From NCBI GenBank assembly GCA_027294815.1, contig JAPULP010000056.1:1-9320 (forward strand): a stretch of DNA of 9,320 nucleotides, written 5' to 3'. Made by a program: the position numbers and the translations under genes. The first letter of the stretch is position 1, and every line of letters begins with the position of its first letter. The notes below the pieces were generated by a model. That model searched no databases and was not told where the DNA came from. It was given only the letters and a program-made list of their open reading frames with translations. Below are positions 1 to 6,101 of the stretch, in pieces. The stretch comes from Gemmatimonadota bacterium. GTDB lineage: Bacteria; Gemmatimonadota; Gemmatimonadetes; Gemmatimonadales; GWC2-71-9.

Positions 1-2048
1 AGGGTCTGACCGGTGCGCGTGCACTCCTGTCGGAACAACGGCCCCCTTTCCGGTCCATGAGGGTTGTACGCTACATCGAGGCGAACGGGTCCAAGGGGCG
101 TGAAGACTCGAACCCCGGCGACGGGCGTCACCCGGAATCCAGGATCCTCTTCCGGACCTGTTCGGTCCACCACCCGCCCTATATCCACGAACAAGACTCC
201 GGCCAGCCGGCCGCTGCGGGACAGCGGAAACCGGAGCTCGGCGTTGGCGATGAACACCGCGTTGCCGCCGGTCGGCGACACCAGGATATCCGAGCTGTCC
301 CGGGGCAGGCTGTCGACGACCTGCCCCGCCGAGTCGAGCAGAAACGTCACCTCGTCAACATATACCACTGGACCCAACTCGTTCTGACGGAACCCCCGAA
401 CGGTCGTCGACCCGCCACCGTAAAAGCGTTCCTCCGTGGGAATGAATCGTACGTCCTGTTGCTCGAACCGGAGGTCGGGGGAGCGAATCAAACCCCACCG
501 GAGTCGCCACGCGAACACCGTCTGGCGCCCCAGGGGATGATACGACGAAAACTCGGCCAAGCTTTTCGCAAACTCGATCTCGGGATCGGAGCCGATCTCC
601 TCGGCGGCGATCCGTGCCTCGAGCGTGAGCGCGGTCCCCCGGGTGGGATTGATGGGCGAATTGGTGCGATCGCGGACCAGAAGCACACCGGCCGTGGCCT
701 TGACCCGATCCTCCCGGAAAATGGCCGCATCCTCCACGCGGCAGACACGGAGAAGCGAACAGAACACGGCGTCTTCCGCCCGCGTGCTCCCATATGATAA
801 GGAATAGGAAAGCGTGACCGGGATATTCCACTTGGTCTGCTGCGTCAACGACAGGTCGAACCCGATCGCCTGACGAATGTACGCCTGGAACTCACTGAAC
901 TGCTCAGCAAACACCGTGACCGTGGCGCTTCGGCGCGGAGACAACACCGTCGGGAACCGCAACGAGGCCGAGAGGTTGTAGTTGAGATCGAGACGCTCGC
1001 TCCCCGCATCCGCGTCCAGTGAGCGGCAGATGTTCTCCTCGAAGCCCGCGTCGAACGGGGGCCCAGTCCCGATCTTGGAGAATCCTGCCGTCAGCGCGAG
1101 ACTGCGTCCGCCACCGAGAAAGTTCCGAGCGGTCCACGACGTTAGCGTGCGGAAGCAATCGTTCGTCCCGTAACCGCCACCCACGCGAATGCTGTGCAAC
1201 CTGCCGCGCGAAACTTGTACCGTGACCGTCACGAGCGAGTCGTCGGGGCCGCGCGGCACTGAATCCAAAAGTCGCACGTCCACGAAGTCAAAAACGCCCA
1301 TGCGATAAAGTTCCTGTTGGCTCTGATACAACGCCGTCTGGTTGAACCGCTGACCTGGCTGGAGACGTATCGTCTTTCGCACAAGCGTGGGATCGAGATC
1401 GGGGGGTCCGATGACTTCGATGCTGTCGATACGCGCCGCCGGTCCCGGATCGACGAGAAACTCCACTTCTGCGGTTCTCTCCGCGTACTGCACCGAGAAG
1501 CCCCTGTAGACCGTGGTGAACGGATATCCACGATTCTGTAAGGCCAGTCGAATCGAATCGGTGGAAAGGATCAAACGCCCCTGGTCAAACGGGTCACCCT
1601 CACGGAGGGGAAGGTCGCGGATGAGTTGTTCGGGCGGGATGATCCCCTCGGTTCCACGAACGCTCAACGACGTGACCCGTACCGGCTCCCCTTCGGTAAT
1701 GCGAAATCGTATATCGACATGGTCCCGGCCACGGACCACGACGGTGTCCACCCTGGCGTCGATGTATCCCGTCTGCCGATACAACACAAGTAAGCGGAGA
1801 ACGTCGCGCCGAAACTCGGTTTCATCGAACGCCGGACGCCGGCCCCATCCCACCCACCCGGTCAGGGGAAATCGGGCCAGCCACGCCGACTCGGTCGTCT
1901 CGATCGATGCGCGAAGCGTAAAGTCGTCTATGGCCCGATTGCCTTCTATCTCGACGTGACGGACCGTCAGCGGGCGGGCGCCGTTCTGTGCAGTGAGGGG
2001 AGCAGACGCCGCCCAGAGCATCGTGGGGACAATCCAAAAAGCTTTGAT
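1..2048 (-). CDS. Omp85-superfamily outer membrane protein, TamA/BamA type, three POTRA domains, C-terminus beyond window
   Basis: I translated the complement directly. One frame is open without a stop from 2147 down to base 1, so the gene runs off the left edge with about 682 codons visible. Omp85 proteins fold or insert other beta-barrels, or export substrates, at the outer membrane. With residue 1 at 2048, a signal peptide (positive start, hydrophobic core, likely cut after APLTA) is followed by POTRA 1 at about 27-123 (VRHVEIEGN, then LYRQTGYIDARV), POTRA 2 at about 125-206 and POTRA 3 at about 208-284 (LYRMGVFDFVDV). The barrel runs from about 286. The family's hallmark VRGF is at 550-553 inside FYGGGSTTVRGF, followed by a late strand LAGVLFVDIGRVVD. 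Three POTRAs resemble TamA more than five-POTRA BamA, but many phyla have unassigned Omp85 members, so I leave the symbol empty. The start is unresolved: the nearest ATG (2021) removes the positive part of the signal peptide. An ATC at 2048 gives an ideal one, and a TTG at 2108 gives a long one. Confidence 0.9.
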   Translation of the reverse strand, partial: MKAFWIVPTMLWAASAPLTAQNGARPLTVRHVEIEGNRAIDDFTLRASIETTESAWLARFPLTGWVGWGRRPAFDETEFRRDVLRLLVLYRQTGYIDARVDTVVVRGRDHVDIRFRITEGEPVRVTSLSVRGTEGIIPPEQLIRDLPLREGDPFDQGRLILSTDSIRLALQNRGYPFTTVYRGFSVQYAERTAEVEFLVDPGPAARIDSIEVIGPPDLDPTLVRKTIRLQPGQRFNQTALYQSQQELYRMGVFDFVDVRLLDSVPRGPDDSLVTVTVQVSRGRLHSIRVGGGYGTNDCFRTLTSWTARNFLGGGRSLALTAGFSKIGTGPPFDAGFEENICRSLDADAGSERLDLNYNLSASLRFPTVLSPRRSATVTVFAEQFSEFQAYIRQAIGFDLSLTQQTKWNIPVTLSYSLSYGSTRAEDAVFCSLLRVCRVEDAAIFREDRVKATAGVLLVRDRTNSPINPTRGTALTLEARIAAEEIGSDPEIEFAKSLAEFSSYHPLGRQTVFAWRLRWGLIRSPDLRFEQQDVRFIPTEERFYGGGSTTVRGFRQNELGPVVYVDEVTFLLDSAGQVVDSLPRDSSDILVSPTGGNAVFIANAELRFPLSRSGRLAGVLFVDIGRVVDRTGPEEDPGFRVTPVAGVRVFTPLGPVRLDVAYNPHGPERGPLFRQECTRTGQT

Positions 2049-2154
2049 GCGCCCCCCAGACCGAGGATGCGGACAAAAAGAGCCCCCATGAGAGGGCCGG
2101 AGCGGCAAGCACTCGACGCGATTTCGGGGACGCGCGAGTCCTCTAACCTATTCA

Positions 2155-2182
2155 TTTTTAACAACTTCGGATGACATGTCAA
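2155..2182 (-). promoter_or_regulatory. Sigma-70-type promoter for the Omp85 gene
   Basis: Read on the minus strand, a perfect -35 box TTGACA lies at 2182-2177. After a 16-base spacer comes a -10-like TAAAAA at 2160-2155. Transcription would begin near 2148 and give a leader of about 100 bases before the ATC at 2048. It lies between two divergent genes and faces the Omp85 gene, as expected. The match is by eye; the -10 fits the consensus at four of six bases. Confidence 0.55.
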
Positions 2183-2214
2183 TGGTCGCTCAGGCGGGGA
2201 CGGAACGTCCGCGC

Positions 2215-2220
2215 TACCTT
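2215..2220 (+). promoter_or_regulatory. Candidate -10 element (TACCTT) for a leaderless pduO transcript
   Basis: TACCTT ends six bases before the ATG at 2227, so a transcript from it would start at or next to the ATG. No Shine-Dalgarno sequence precedes this ATG and I see no clear -35 box. A similar TATCTT precedes the LON-domain gene at 6102. The function is inferred. Confidence 0.3.
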
Positions 2221-2226
2221 CCCCGC

Positions 2227-2772
2227 ATGTCCATCTACACCAAAACCGGCGACAGCGGCGAGACAGGTCTTTTTGGAGGCGGCCGCGTGCCCAAGGACGA
2301 TATCCGGGTCACGGCATATGGCGAGGTCGACGAACTGAACGCCGCGATCGGCGCGGCGCTGGCGCACGAGCCGAGCGACTTCGAGACCGCGTTGCTGGAA
2401 TCGATTCAGCGAGACCTTTTTTCCATAGGCGGACAACTAGCCACACCGGATCCGACTAAAGTTGCGCGCGCGCTCGAGAAGGCCGAACTGACCGACAGCC
2501 GTATCGAGGAATTGGAAGCCGCGATCGACCGCGCGGACCGAGAGCTCGAGCGCCTCAAGGATTTTGTTTTGCCCGGTGGTACGCCGAAGGCCGCCGCGCT
2601 GCATCAAGCCAGGACGGTGTGTCGCCGCGCCGAGCGCGGTGTCGTAGCGCTCGCCCGCGATCAAGACATTCCGTCCATTGTCGTTATATACCTGAACCGT
2701 CTCTCCGACGTGTTGTTCACGCTTGCGCGACTTGCAAATCAGCGGGCCGGCGTGGGCGATCGGATCTGGTAA
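2227..2772 (+). CDS. pduO: PduO-type ATP:cob(I)alamin adenosyltransferase
   Basis: The enzyme transfers the 5'-deoxyadenosyl group of ATP to cob(I)alamin, making coenzyme B12 in the cytoplasm. The 181-residue product is the normal family length. The N-terminal ATP-binding motif is IYTKTGDSGETGLFGGGR (residues 3-20), followed by YGEVDELNAAIG at 31-42. The helical core carries VCRRAERG at 131-138 and YLNRLSDVLFTLAR at 155-168, all signatures of PduO rather than CobA or EutT types. I chose ATG 2227 because the family begins exactly at M-x-IYTKTGD; an in-frame ATG at 2176 would add 17 unconserved residues and run back through the candidate -10 element. It is the first gene of an operon: its TAA shares one base with the ATG of the next gene. 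The window does not show which B12-dependent enzyme it serves. Some annotation systems name it cob(I)yrinic acid a,c-diamide adenosyltransferase. Confidence 0.93.
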   Translation: MSIYTKTGDSGETGLFGGGRVPKDDIRVTAYGEVDELNAAIGAALAHEPSDFETALLESIQRDLFSIGGQLATPDPTKVARALEKAELTDSRIEELEAAIDRADRELERLKDFVLPGGTPKAAALHQARTVCRRAERGVVALARDQDIPSIVVIYLNRLSDVLFTLARLANQRAGVGDRIW

Positions 2773-3689
2773 TGTCTACGCACCGGTTCTATCAACTGGA
2801 TGTGTTCGCCGACACTCCGCTGGCAGGTAACCCTCTCGCGGTGTTCCCCGACGGCAATGGGTTTTCCGACAACCTCATGCAGGCGCTCGCGCGCGAAATG
2901 AATTTGTCGGAAACATCCTTTGTCACTGAATCGGATCGAGCGACGAAGCGCGTCCGGTTTTTTACGCCCACCGCGGAAATACCTCTGGCGGGACACCCGA
3001 CAATCGGGACGTGGTGGCTGCTCGCGGAGTTGCAAATGTTGGACGTTCCGCGAGACGGCACGGTCCGAGTCACGCAGGAAACCGGACGCGGTGTATTGCC
3101 GGTAGATCTCTGCTTGTCCGACGGAACGCCGACGCAAATAACGATGACACAGCCGCTGCCCGAGTTCGGTGCGTTGGTGAGCGACGTCGCCCAACTGGGA
3201 CGCGTCCTTGGGGGCGACGAACATACAGTGCCGGAACACCCGACCGCGCAGGTGGTGGCCACGGCCCTTCCGCAGCTGATGGTTCCGATCGCGTCACTCG
3301 AAACGTTGCAAGAACTGCCGTCGGGCGGAACGGGCGGAAACCTGGCAGCGTACTTGCGTGACCTTGGTACGGATTGCGCCATGTGCTACACCGTCGATAC
3401 GGTCGATCCAGACGCGACGGTTCACTGTCGGATGTTTGCCCCGGGCCTCGGCGTGCCCGAAGACCCGGCCACCGGGAGCGCCGCCGGTGCGTTGGCGTCC
3501 TACCTCGTGTGGCACGGCATCGTGACTCCGCACGATGGCGTGGGAACCGTCGTCGTGGAACAGGGTTTGGAAATAGGACGCCCCAGCAGCATTCACGCCG
3601 AGATCTTCGTCGGGAACGGGGGCGAGATCAACGAGGTGCAGGTAGGCGGGCAGGCCGTAACCATCATCTCGGGTGAGGTGACGTTATAG
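2772..3689 (+). CDS. PhzF-family protein, probable isomerase of unknown substrate
   Basis: The 305-residue product matches the usual PhzF length of 280-310. The family has a two-lobed diaminopimelate-epimerase fold; the founding member isomerises 2,3-dihydro-3-hydroxyanthranilate in phenazine synthesis, but most members have no known substrate. Visible family motifs are the start FYQLDVFADTPLAGNPLAVF (6-25), the catalytic-type glutamate E47 in MNLSETSFV, GHPTIGT at 74-80, and the second-lobe motif MFAPGLGVPEDPATGSAAGA from 221, with acidic E230 and D231. The start is ATG 2772, overlapping the pduO stop (TAATG), which implies coupled translation. No other phenazine genes are nearby, so a phenazine role should not be assumed. 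Its position next to aroB might hint at a shikimate- or chorismate-related compound, but that is inference only. Confidence 0.9.
   Translation: MSTHRFYQLDVFADTPLAGNPLAVFPDGNGFSDNLMQALAREMNLSETSFVTESDRATKRVRFFTPTAEIPLAGHPTIGTWWLLAELQMLDVPRDGTVRVTQETGRGVLPVDLCLSDGTPTQITMTQPLPEFGALVSDVAQLGRVLGGDEHTVPEHPTAQVVATALPQLMVPIASLETLQELPSGGTGGNLAAYLRDLGTDCAMCYTVDTVDPDATVHCRMFAPGLGVPEDPATGSAAGALASYLVWHGIVTPHDGVGTVVVEQGLEIGRPSSIHAEIFVGNGGEINEVQVGGQAVTIISGEVTL
3675..3681 (+). promoter_or_regulatory. Shine-Dalgarno sequence GAGGTGA for aroB
   Basis: GAGGTGA is an excellent complement of the 16S rRNA 3' end. It lies at the end of phzF and ends four bases before an ATA codon at 3686. That is correct spacing for a start at 3686 and far too distant (over 50 bases) for the first standard start codon, GTG 3737. 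It is the main nucleotide evidence for the start chosen for aroB. Confidence 0.55.
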
Positions 3690-4789
3690 CGACCACTACC
3701 ATTCCGGTTGCACTCGGCGACGCGGGGTACGATATCGTGCTCGGCGACGGTGTGTTGGCCGACCTCGCCACCGTCGTCGCAGACACTTGCCCGGCCGCGT
3801 CCTACGTGGTCATCTCTGATTCGAACGTTGCGCCGCTGCATGCCGAACAAGTCGTCAACCGCATCGGCGACGTCGCGCCTACGCAGCTGATCACCTTCCC
3901 GGCTGGTGAGCGTCACAAGACTCGCAAGACATGGAGCACCATCACCGATCAAATGATCGAGGCCGGTGTCGGACGCGACGGTGCGGTCATCGCCGTGGGT
4001 GGCGGGGTTGTCGGCGACGTCGCGGGGTTCGTGGCCGCAACCTACATGCGGGGCATCCCATATGTCCAAGTGCCCACGACGCTGCTCGCCATGATCGACA
4101 GCTCGATCGGCGGTAAGACCGGTGTAGATACGCGAGCCGGAAAAAACTTGGTTGGAGCATTTCACCAGCCGAAGCTCGTGCTCGCAGACGTCGCAACCCT
4201 CGAGACCCTGCCCGCGAAGGAATTCACCGCCGGTATTGCCGAAGCGGTCAAGCATGGCGCGATAACCGACGCCGATTACCTGACGCGGCTGGCCGACCAG
4301 CACCGTGAAATATTGGAGCACGACAGCGAAGCGGTCACCGCTTTGGTGGCCGGGAGTATGGCAATCAAAGCCAGCGTCGTGATGAACGACGAACGCGAAC
4401 AGGGACGACGCGCCGTGTTGAATTTTGGTCACACCGTCGGGCATGCAGTGGAGGCCGCCAGCGGCTACGAACTATTGCACGGTGAAGGCGTCGCGATCGG
4501 CATGGCCATCGAGGCCCAGCTCGGCGCAAACCTCGGCGTGACCGATGCCGACACGCAGCCGCGTCTCTGTTCGACGCTGGAGCTGTTCGGACTTCCACGC
4601 TCTTTGCCGAGCGACGTTCCCGTCGAAACGCTTCTCGATCTGATGCGACACGATAAGAAAGCCCGCGACCACGGGCTCCGCTTCACGCTGCTCAAACGCC
4701 TGGGCGAAATCGCTCGTCCGGAGGACGGTGGGTGGACTCACTCGGTCTCGCAGACTGAGATCGGCGAGACGCTCCACCAGGGTTTCTAA
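3686..4789 (+). CDS. aroB: 3-dehydroquinate synthase
   Basis: AroB converts DAHP to 3-dehydroquinate, the second step of the shikimate pathway, using NAD and a divalent metal in the cytoplasm. Numbering from GTG 3737, visible motifs are PAGERHK (55-61), the NAD-binding GGGVVGDVAGF (88-98), PTTLLAMIDSSIGGKTGVD (113-131), the metal-ligand glutamate E169 in AGIAEAVKHG, metal ligand H232 and catalytic H236 in NFGHTVGHAVEA, and H248 in LLHGEG. Starting at GTG 3737 would delete the conserved first strand: IPVALGDAGYDIV is encoded just upstream, in frame and without a stop. No ATG, GTG or TTG exists between the upstream in-frame TGA (3674-3676) and 3737. I therefore place the start at ATA 3686, which has a good Shine-Dalgarno and overlaps the phzF stop as ATAG, giving 367 residues. 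The family call is very secure; this unusual start is an inference, and 3737 is the conventional alternative. Confidence 0.93.
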   Translation: MATTTIPVALGDAGYDIVLGDGVLADLATVVADTCPAASYVVISDSNVAPLHAEQVVNRIGDVAPTQLITFPAGERHKTRKTWSTITDQMIEAGVGRDGAVIAVGGGVVGDVAGFVAATYMRGIPYVQVPTTLLAMIDSSIGGKTGVDTRAGKNLVGAFHQPKLVLADVATLETLPAKEFTAGIAEAVKHGAITDADYLTRLADQHREILEHDSEAVTALVAGSMAIKASVVMNDEREQGRRAVLNFGHTVGHAVEAASGYELLHGEGVAIGMAIEAQLGANLGVTDADTQPRLCSTLELFGLPRSLPSDVPVETLLDLMRHDKKARDHGLRFTLLKRLGEIARPEDGGWTHSVSQTEIGETLHQGF

Positions 4790-4806
4790 CTGGAACGTTT
4801 TGTACC

Positions 4807-4826
4807 GTTGAAAGCCACGCTTCAAC
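4807..4826 (+). repeat. Hairpin GTTGAA / TTCAAC downstream of aroB
   Basis: GTTGAA at 4807-4812 pairs with TTCAAC at 4821-4826; two further GC pairs are possible if one A is bulged. It begins 17 bases after the aroB stop. No run of T follows, so it is not a convincing intrinsic terminator. It could stabilise the 3' end of the operon transcript. Confidence 0.3.
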
Positions 4827-4874
4827 AATCAACATTTCCACAACCCGTATGATGACAACCACTTAAGGGGTTAT

Positions 4875-4884
4875 TTTGATCAAA
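4875..4884. promoter_or_regulatory. Palindrome TTTGATCAAA, possible operator
   Basis: A perfect 10-base inverted repeat lies about 90 bases upstream of the -35 box of the sigma gene promoter. Such a site could bind a dimeric regulator. It does not match the FNR spacing (TTGAT, four bases, ATCAA). The function is unproven, and short AT-rich palindromes can arise by chance. Confidence 0.2.
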
Positions 4885-4971
4885 TTGAGCGCCCAGAATG
4901 CTCACGGACGTTGATAACATCCGGAAGCGCTTTTACCTCAATGAGTTGGAGTGTGGAAAAATCAACTTTTC

Positions 4972-5000
4972 TTGACGGTATTAAAGCCTCTTTTTAACTT
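4972..5000 (+). promoter_or_regulatory. Strong sigma-70-type promoter for the sigma factor gene
   Basis: The -35 box TTGACG (4972-4977, five of six consensus bases) and the -10 box TAACTT (4995-5000) are separated by the optimal 17 bases. Transcription would start near 5007 and leave a leader of about 75 bases before the ATG at 5084. This is the best promoter match in the window. Confidence 0.65.
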
Positions 5001-5083
5001 GCGCCGCGCTCAAGGTCGGCCAAACGGGAGTTCTTGATTTCCAATCCCCATGTGGAGAGCGACGCCTTTCAACGGGAGCAGAT

Positions 5084-5977
5084 ATGGCCCAGCTCAAATC
5101 GAGCAAAAATGGAGCGTTTTTCCGAGCCGGCGTATCCGGCGCGTTTGATCAGTACCTGCAGGACATCCAGAAACTCCCCCTTATCAAAGAGCGGAAAGAA
5201 GAACGGCGACTCGCTCGGCTCGCGCAGAAAGGCGATCGCGAGGCAGCGGAACGTCTCGTGACAGCGAATCTTCGCTTTGTGATTTCGTACGTAAAAAAGT
5301 ATCAGGGACACGGACTGGATCTCTCCGAGCTCGTTGCCATTGGCAACGAGGGTTTGTTGAGAGCGGTGAAGAAGTTCGATCCCGAGCAGGGCGTGAAGTT
5401 CATCTCCTATGCGGTGTGGTGGGTGCGACAGGCGGTACTGAAGGCCCTTGCCGAACAAACCCGTAGCGTGCGCATTCCACTGAATCAGAACAGCCAGCTG
5501 ATTCGCATGGTCAGAGCCCAGACGTACCTGGCGCAAGAACTGGGACGGGAGCCGACCGACAACGAAGTGGCGAAGGCCCTCGACGATTCGGTGGGGAATG
5601 TCCGCAACGCCCGGAGGATGACGGCGGCGGAGCTGTCGCTCGACGCACCCATCGACAGGTCCGATAAAGACGCCGCAACGTTCGGCGAGCGGTTCGCGGG
5701 ACATGATGGCTTCGAGATCGAAGAGGGAACCGATGGCCGTCTCATGCGCGAGTTCATCGACCGCATCTTCAATAATTATCTCACCCCAAGAGAAAGCAAG
5801 ATTCTCTACCTGTACTACGGTCTCGAGGAAGGCTCTGAGGGATTGACGCTCGAAAAAATCGGCGCTTTGATGGGTGTTACCCGTGAACGGATTCGCCAGA
5901 TTCGTGAGCGCGCCTTCGAGAAGCTGCGTGAGTGTCCACAGGGTAAGGCCCTGATGGGCTTCTGGCGCGCGGCCTGA
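5084..5977 (+). CDS. rpoD: RNA polymerase sigma factor, RpoD/SigA family, lacking region 1.1
   Basis: The 297-residue product directs RNA polymerase to promoters. Region 1.2 is at about 20-50 (FDQYLQDIQKLPLI). Region 2 spans about 55-130, including NLRFVISYVKKYQGHGLDL (62-80), LVAIGNEGLLRAVKKFD and the -10-recognition/melting segment FISYAVWWVRQAVLKAL (106-122). Region 3 covers about 130-205. Region 4 holds LTPRESKILYLYYGLEEG (233-250) and the -35 helix-turn-helix LTLEKIGALMGVTRERIRQI (254-273). The acidic region 1.1 and the long insert of proteobacterial RpoD are absent; this short form resembles the primary sigma of Bacteroidota, but group 2 paralogues look the same, so 'primary' is not proven. 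ATG 5084 has a Shine-Dalgarno GGGAG five bases upstream. It is transcribed alone, between a strong promoter and a strong terminator. Confidence 0.92.
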   Translation: MAQLKSSKNGAFFRAGVSGAFDQYLQDIQKLPLIKERKEERRLARLAQKGDREAAERLVTANLRFVISYVKKYQGHGLDLSELVAIGNEGLLRAVKKFDPEQGVKFISYAVWWVRQAVLKALAEQTRSVRIPLNQNSQLIRMVRAQTYLAQELGREPTDNEVAKALDDSVGNVRNARRMTAAELSLDAPIDRSDKDAATFGERFAGHDGFEIEEGTDGRLMREFIDRIFNNYLTPRESKILYLYYGLEEGSEGLTLEKIGALMGVTRERIRQIRERAFEKLRECPQGKALMGFWRAA

Positions 5978-6003
5978 ACTAGAGACGTTTCTCAGTAGAA
6001 TTC

Positions 6004-6031
6004 GGCCCGGGCAACCGCCCGGGCCTTTTTT
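6004..6031 (+). terminator. Rho-independent terminator after the sigma factor gene
   Basis: A perfect 9-bp stem GGCCCGGGC / GCCCGGGCC (6004-6012 and 6017-6025) closes an AACC loop and is followed by six T (6026-6031). It begins 26 bases after the sigma gene stop codon and is a textbook intrinsic terminator. Confidence 0.95.
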
Positions 6032-6045
6032 GTGCTTTGCCCACT

Positions 6046-6080
6046 CTGCCTCCCCTGCCTACTGCCCACTGCCGACTAGC
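6046..6080. repeat. Degenerate CTGCC heptamer repeat in the spacer
   Basis: CTGCC occurs four times, at 6046, 6055, 6062 and 6069, with period 9 and then 7. A decayed fifth copy (CTAGC) lies at 6076. The unit is close to CTGCCNA. It lies between the terminator and the start of the LON-domain gene and is not coding. Its role is unknown. Confidence 0.5.
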
Positions 6081-6082
6081 AC

Positions 6083-6088
6083 TATCTT
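6083..6088 (+). promoter_or_regulatory. Candidate -10 element (TATCTT) for the LON-domain / glycolate oxidase operon
   Basis: TATCTT lies 13 bases before ATG 6102, directly after the upstream terminator, so a promoter must lie hereabouts. A start about seven bases downstream would give a leader of only about six bases. There is no Shine-Dalgarno and no clear -35 box. It resembles the TACCTT before pduO. Confidence 0.35.
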
Positions 6089-6101
6089 TCATCCCGCGAC
6101 C

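Larger units (their letters stand above)
4790..5083. other. 294-base non-coding region upstream of the sigma factor gene
   Basis: No plausible gene lies here; the region is clearly more AT-rich than its neighbours. It holds a weak hairpin after aroB (4807-4826), an imperfect palindrome AACCACTTAAGGGGTT (4857-4872), a perfect palindrome TTTGATCAAA (4875-4884), a weak promoter-like pair (TTGATA at 4911-4916, TACCTC at 4934-4939, 17 bases apart), a strong promoter (4972-5000) and a Shine-Dalgarno GGGAG (5074-5078). It is the main control region for the sigma gene. Confidence 0.6.

Noticed and set aside
57..797. Plus-strand open frame of about 246 codons at the left end
   Set aside because: It lies wholly antisense to the Omp85 gene, whose product has recognisable POTRA and barrel motifs. 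Its translation is arginine/proline-rich and resembles no family; it is a GC-driven shadow frame.
3593..4444. Minus-strand open frame of about 283 codons opposite phzF and aroB
   Set aside because: It is antisense to the conserved motifs of AroB and PhzF and has no recognisable domain or ribosome binding site.
4807..4826. Hairpin after aroB as an intrinsic terminator
   Set aside because: The stem is AT-rich with a bulge and no T-run follows. I kept it only as a weak structural feature.
5034..5261. Short plus-strand open frame overlapping the start of the sigma gene
   Set aside because: It overlaps the sigma gene in another frame and shows no family features.
6030..6101. N-terminal extension of the LON-domain protein to TTG 6030
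   Set aside because: It would start in the T-run of the sigma gene terminator and translate the CTGCC repeat; the LON domain begins at ATG 6102.
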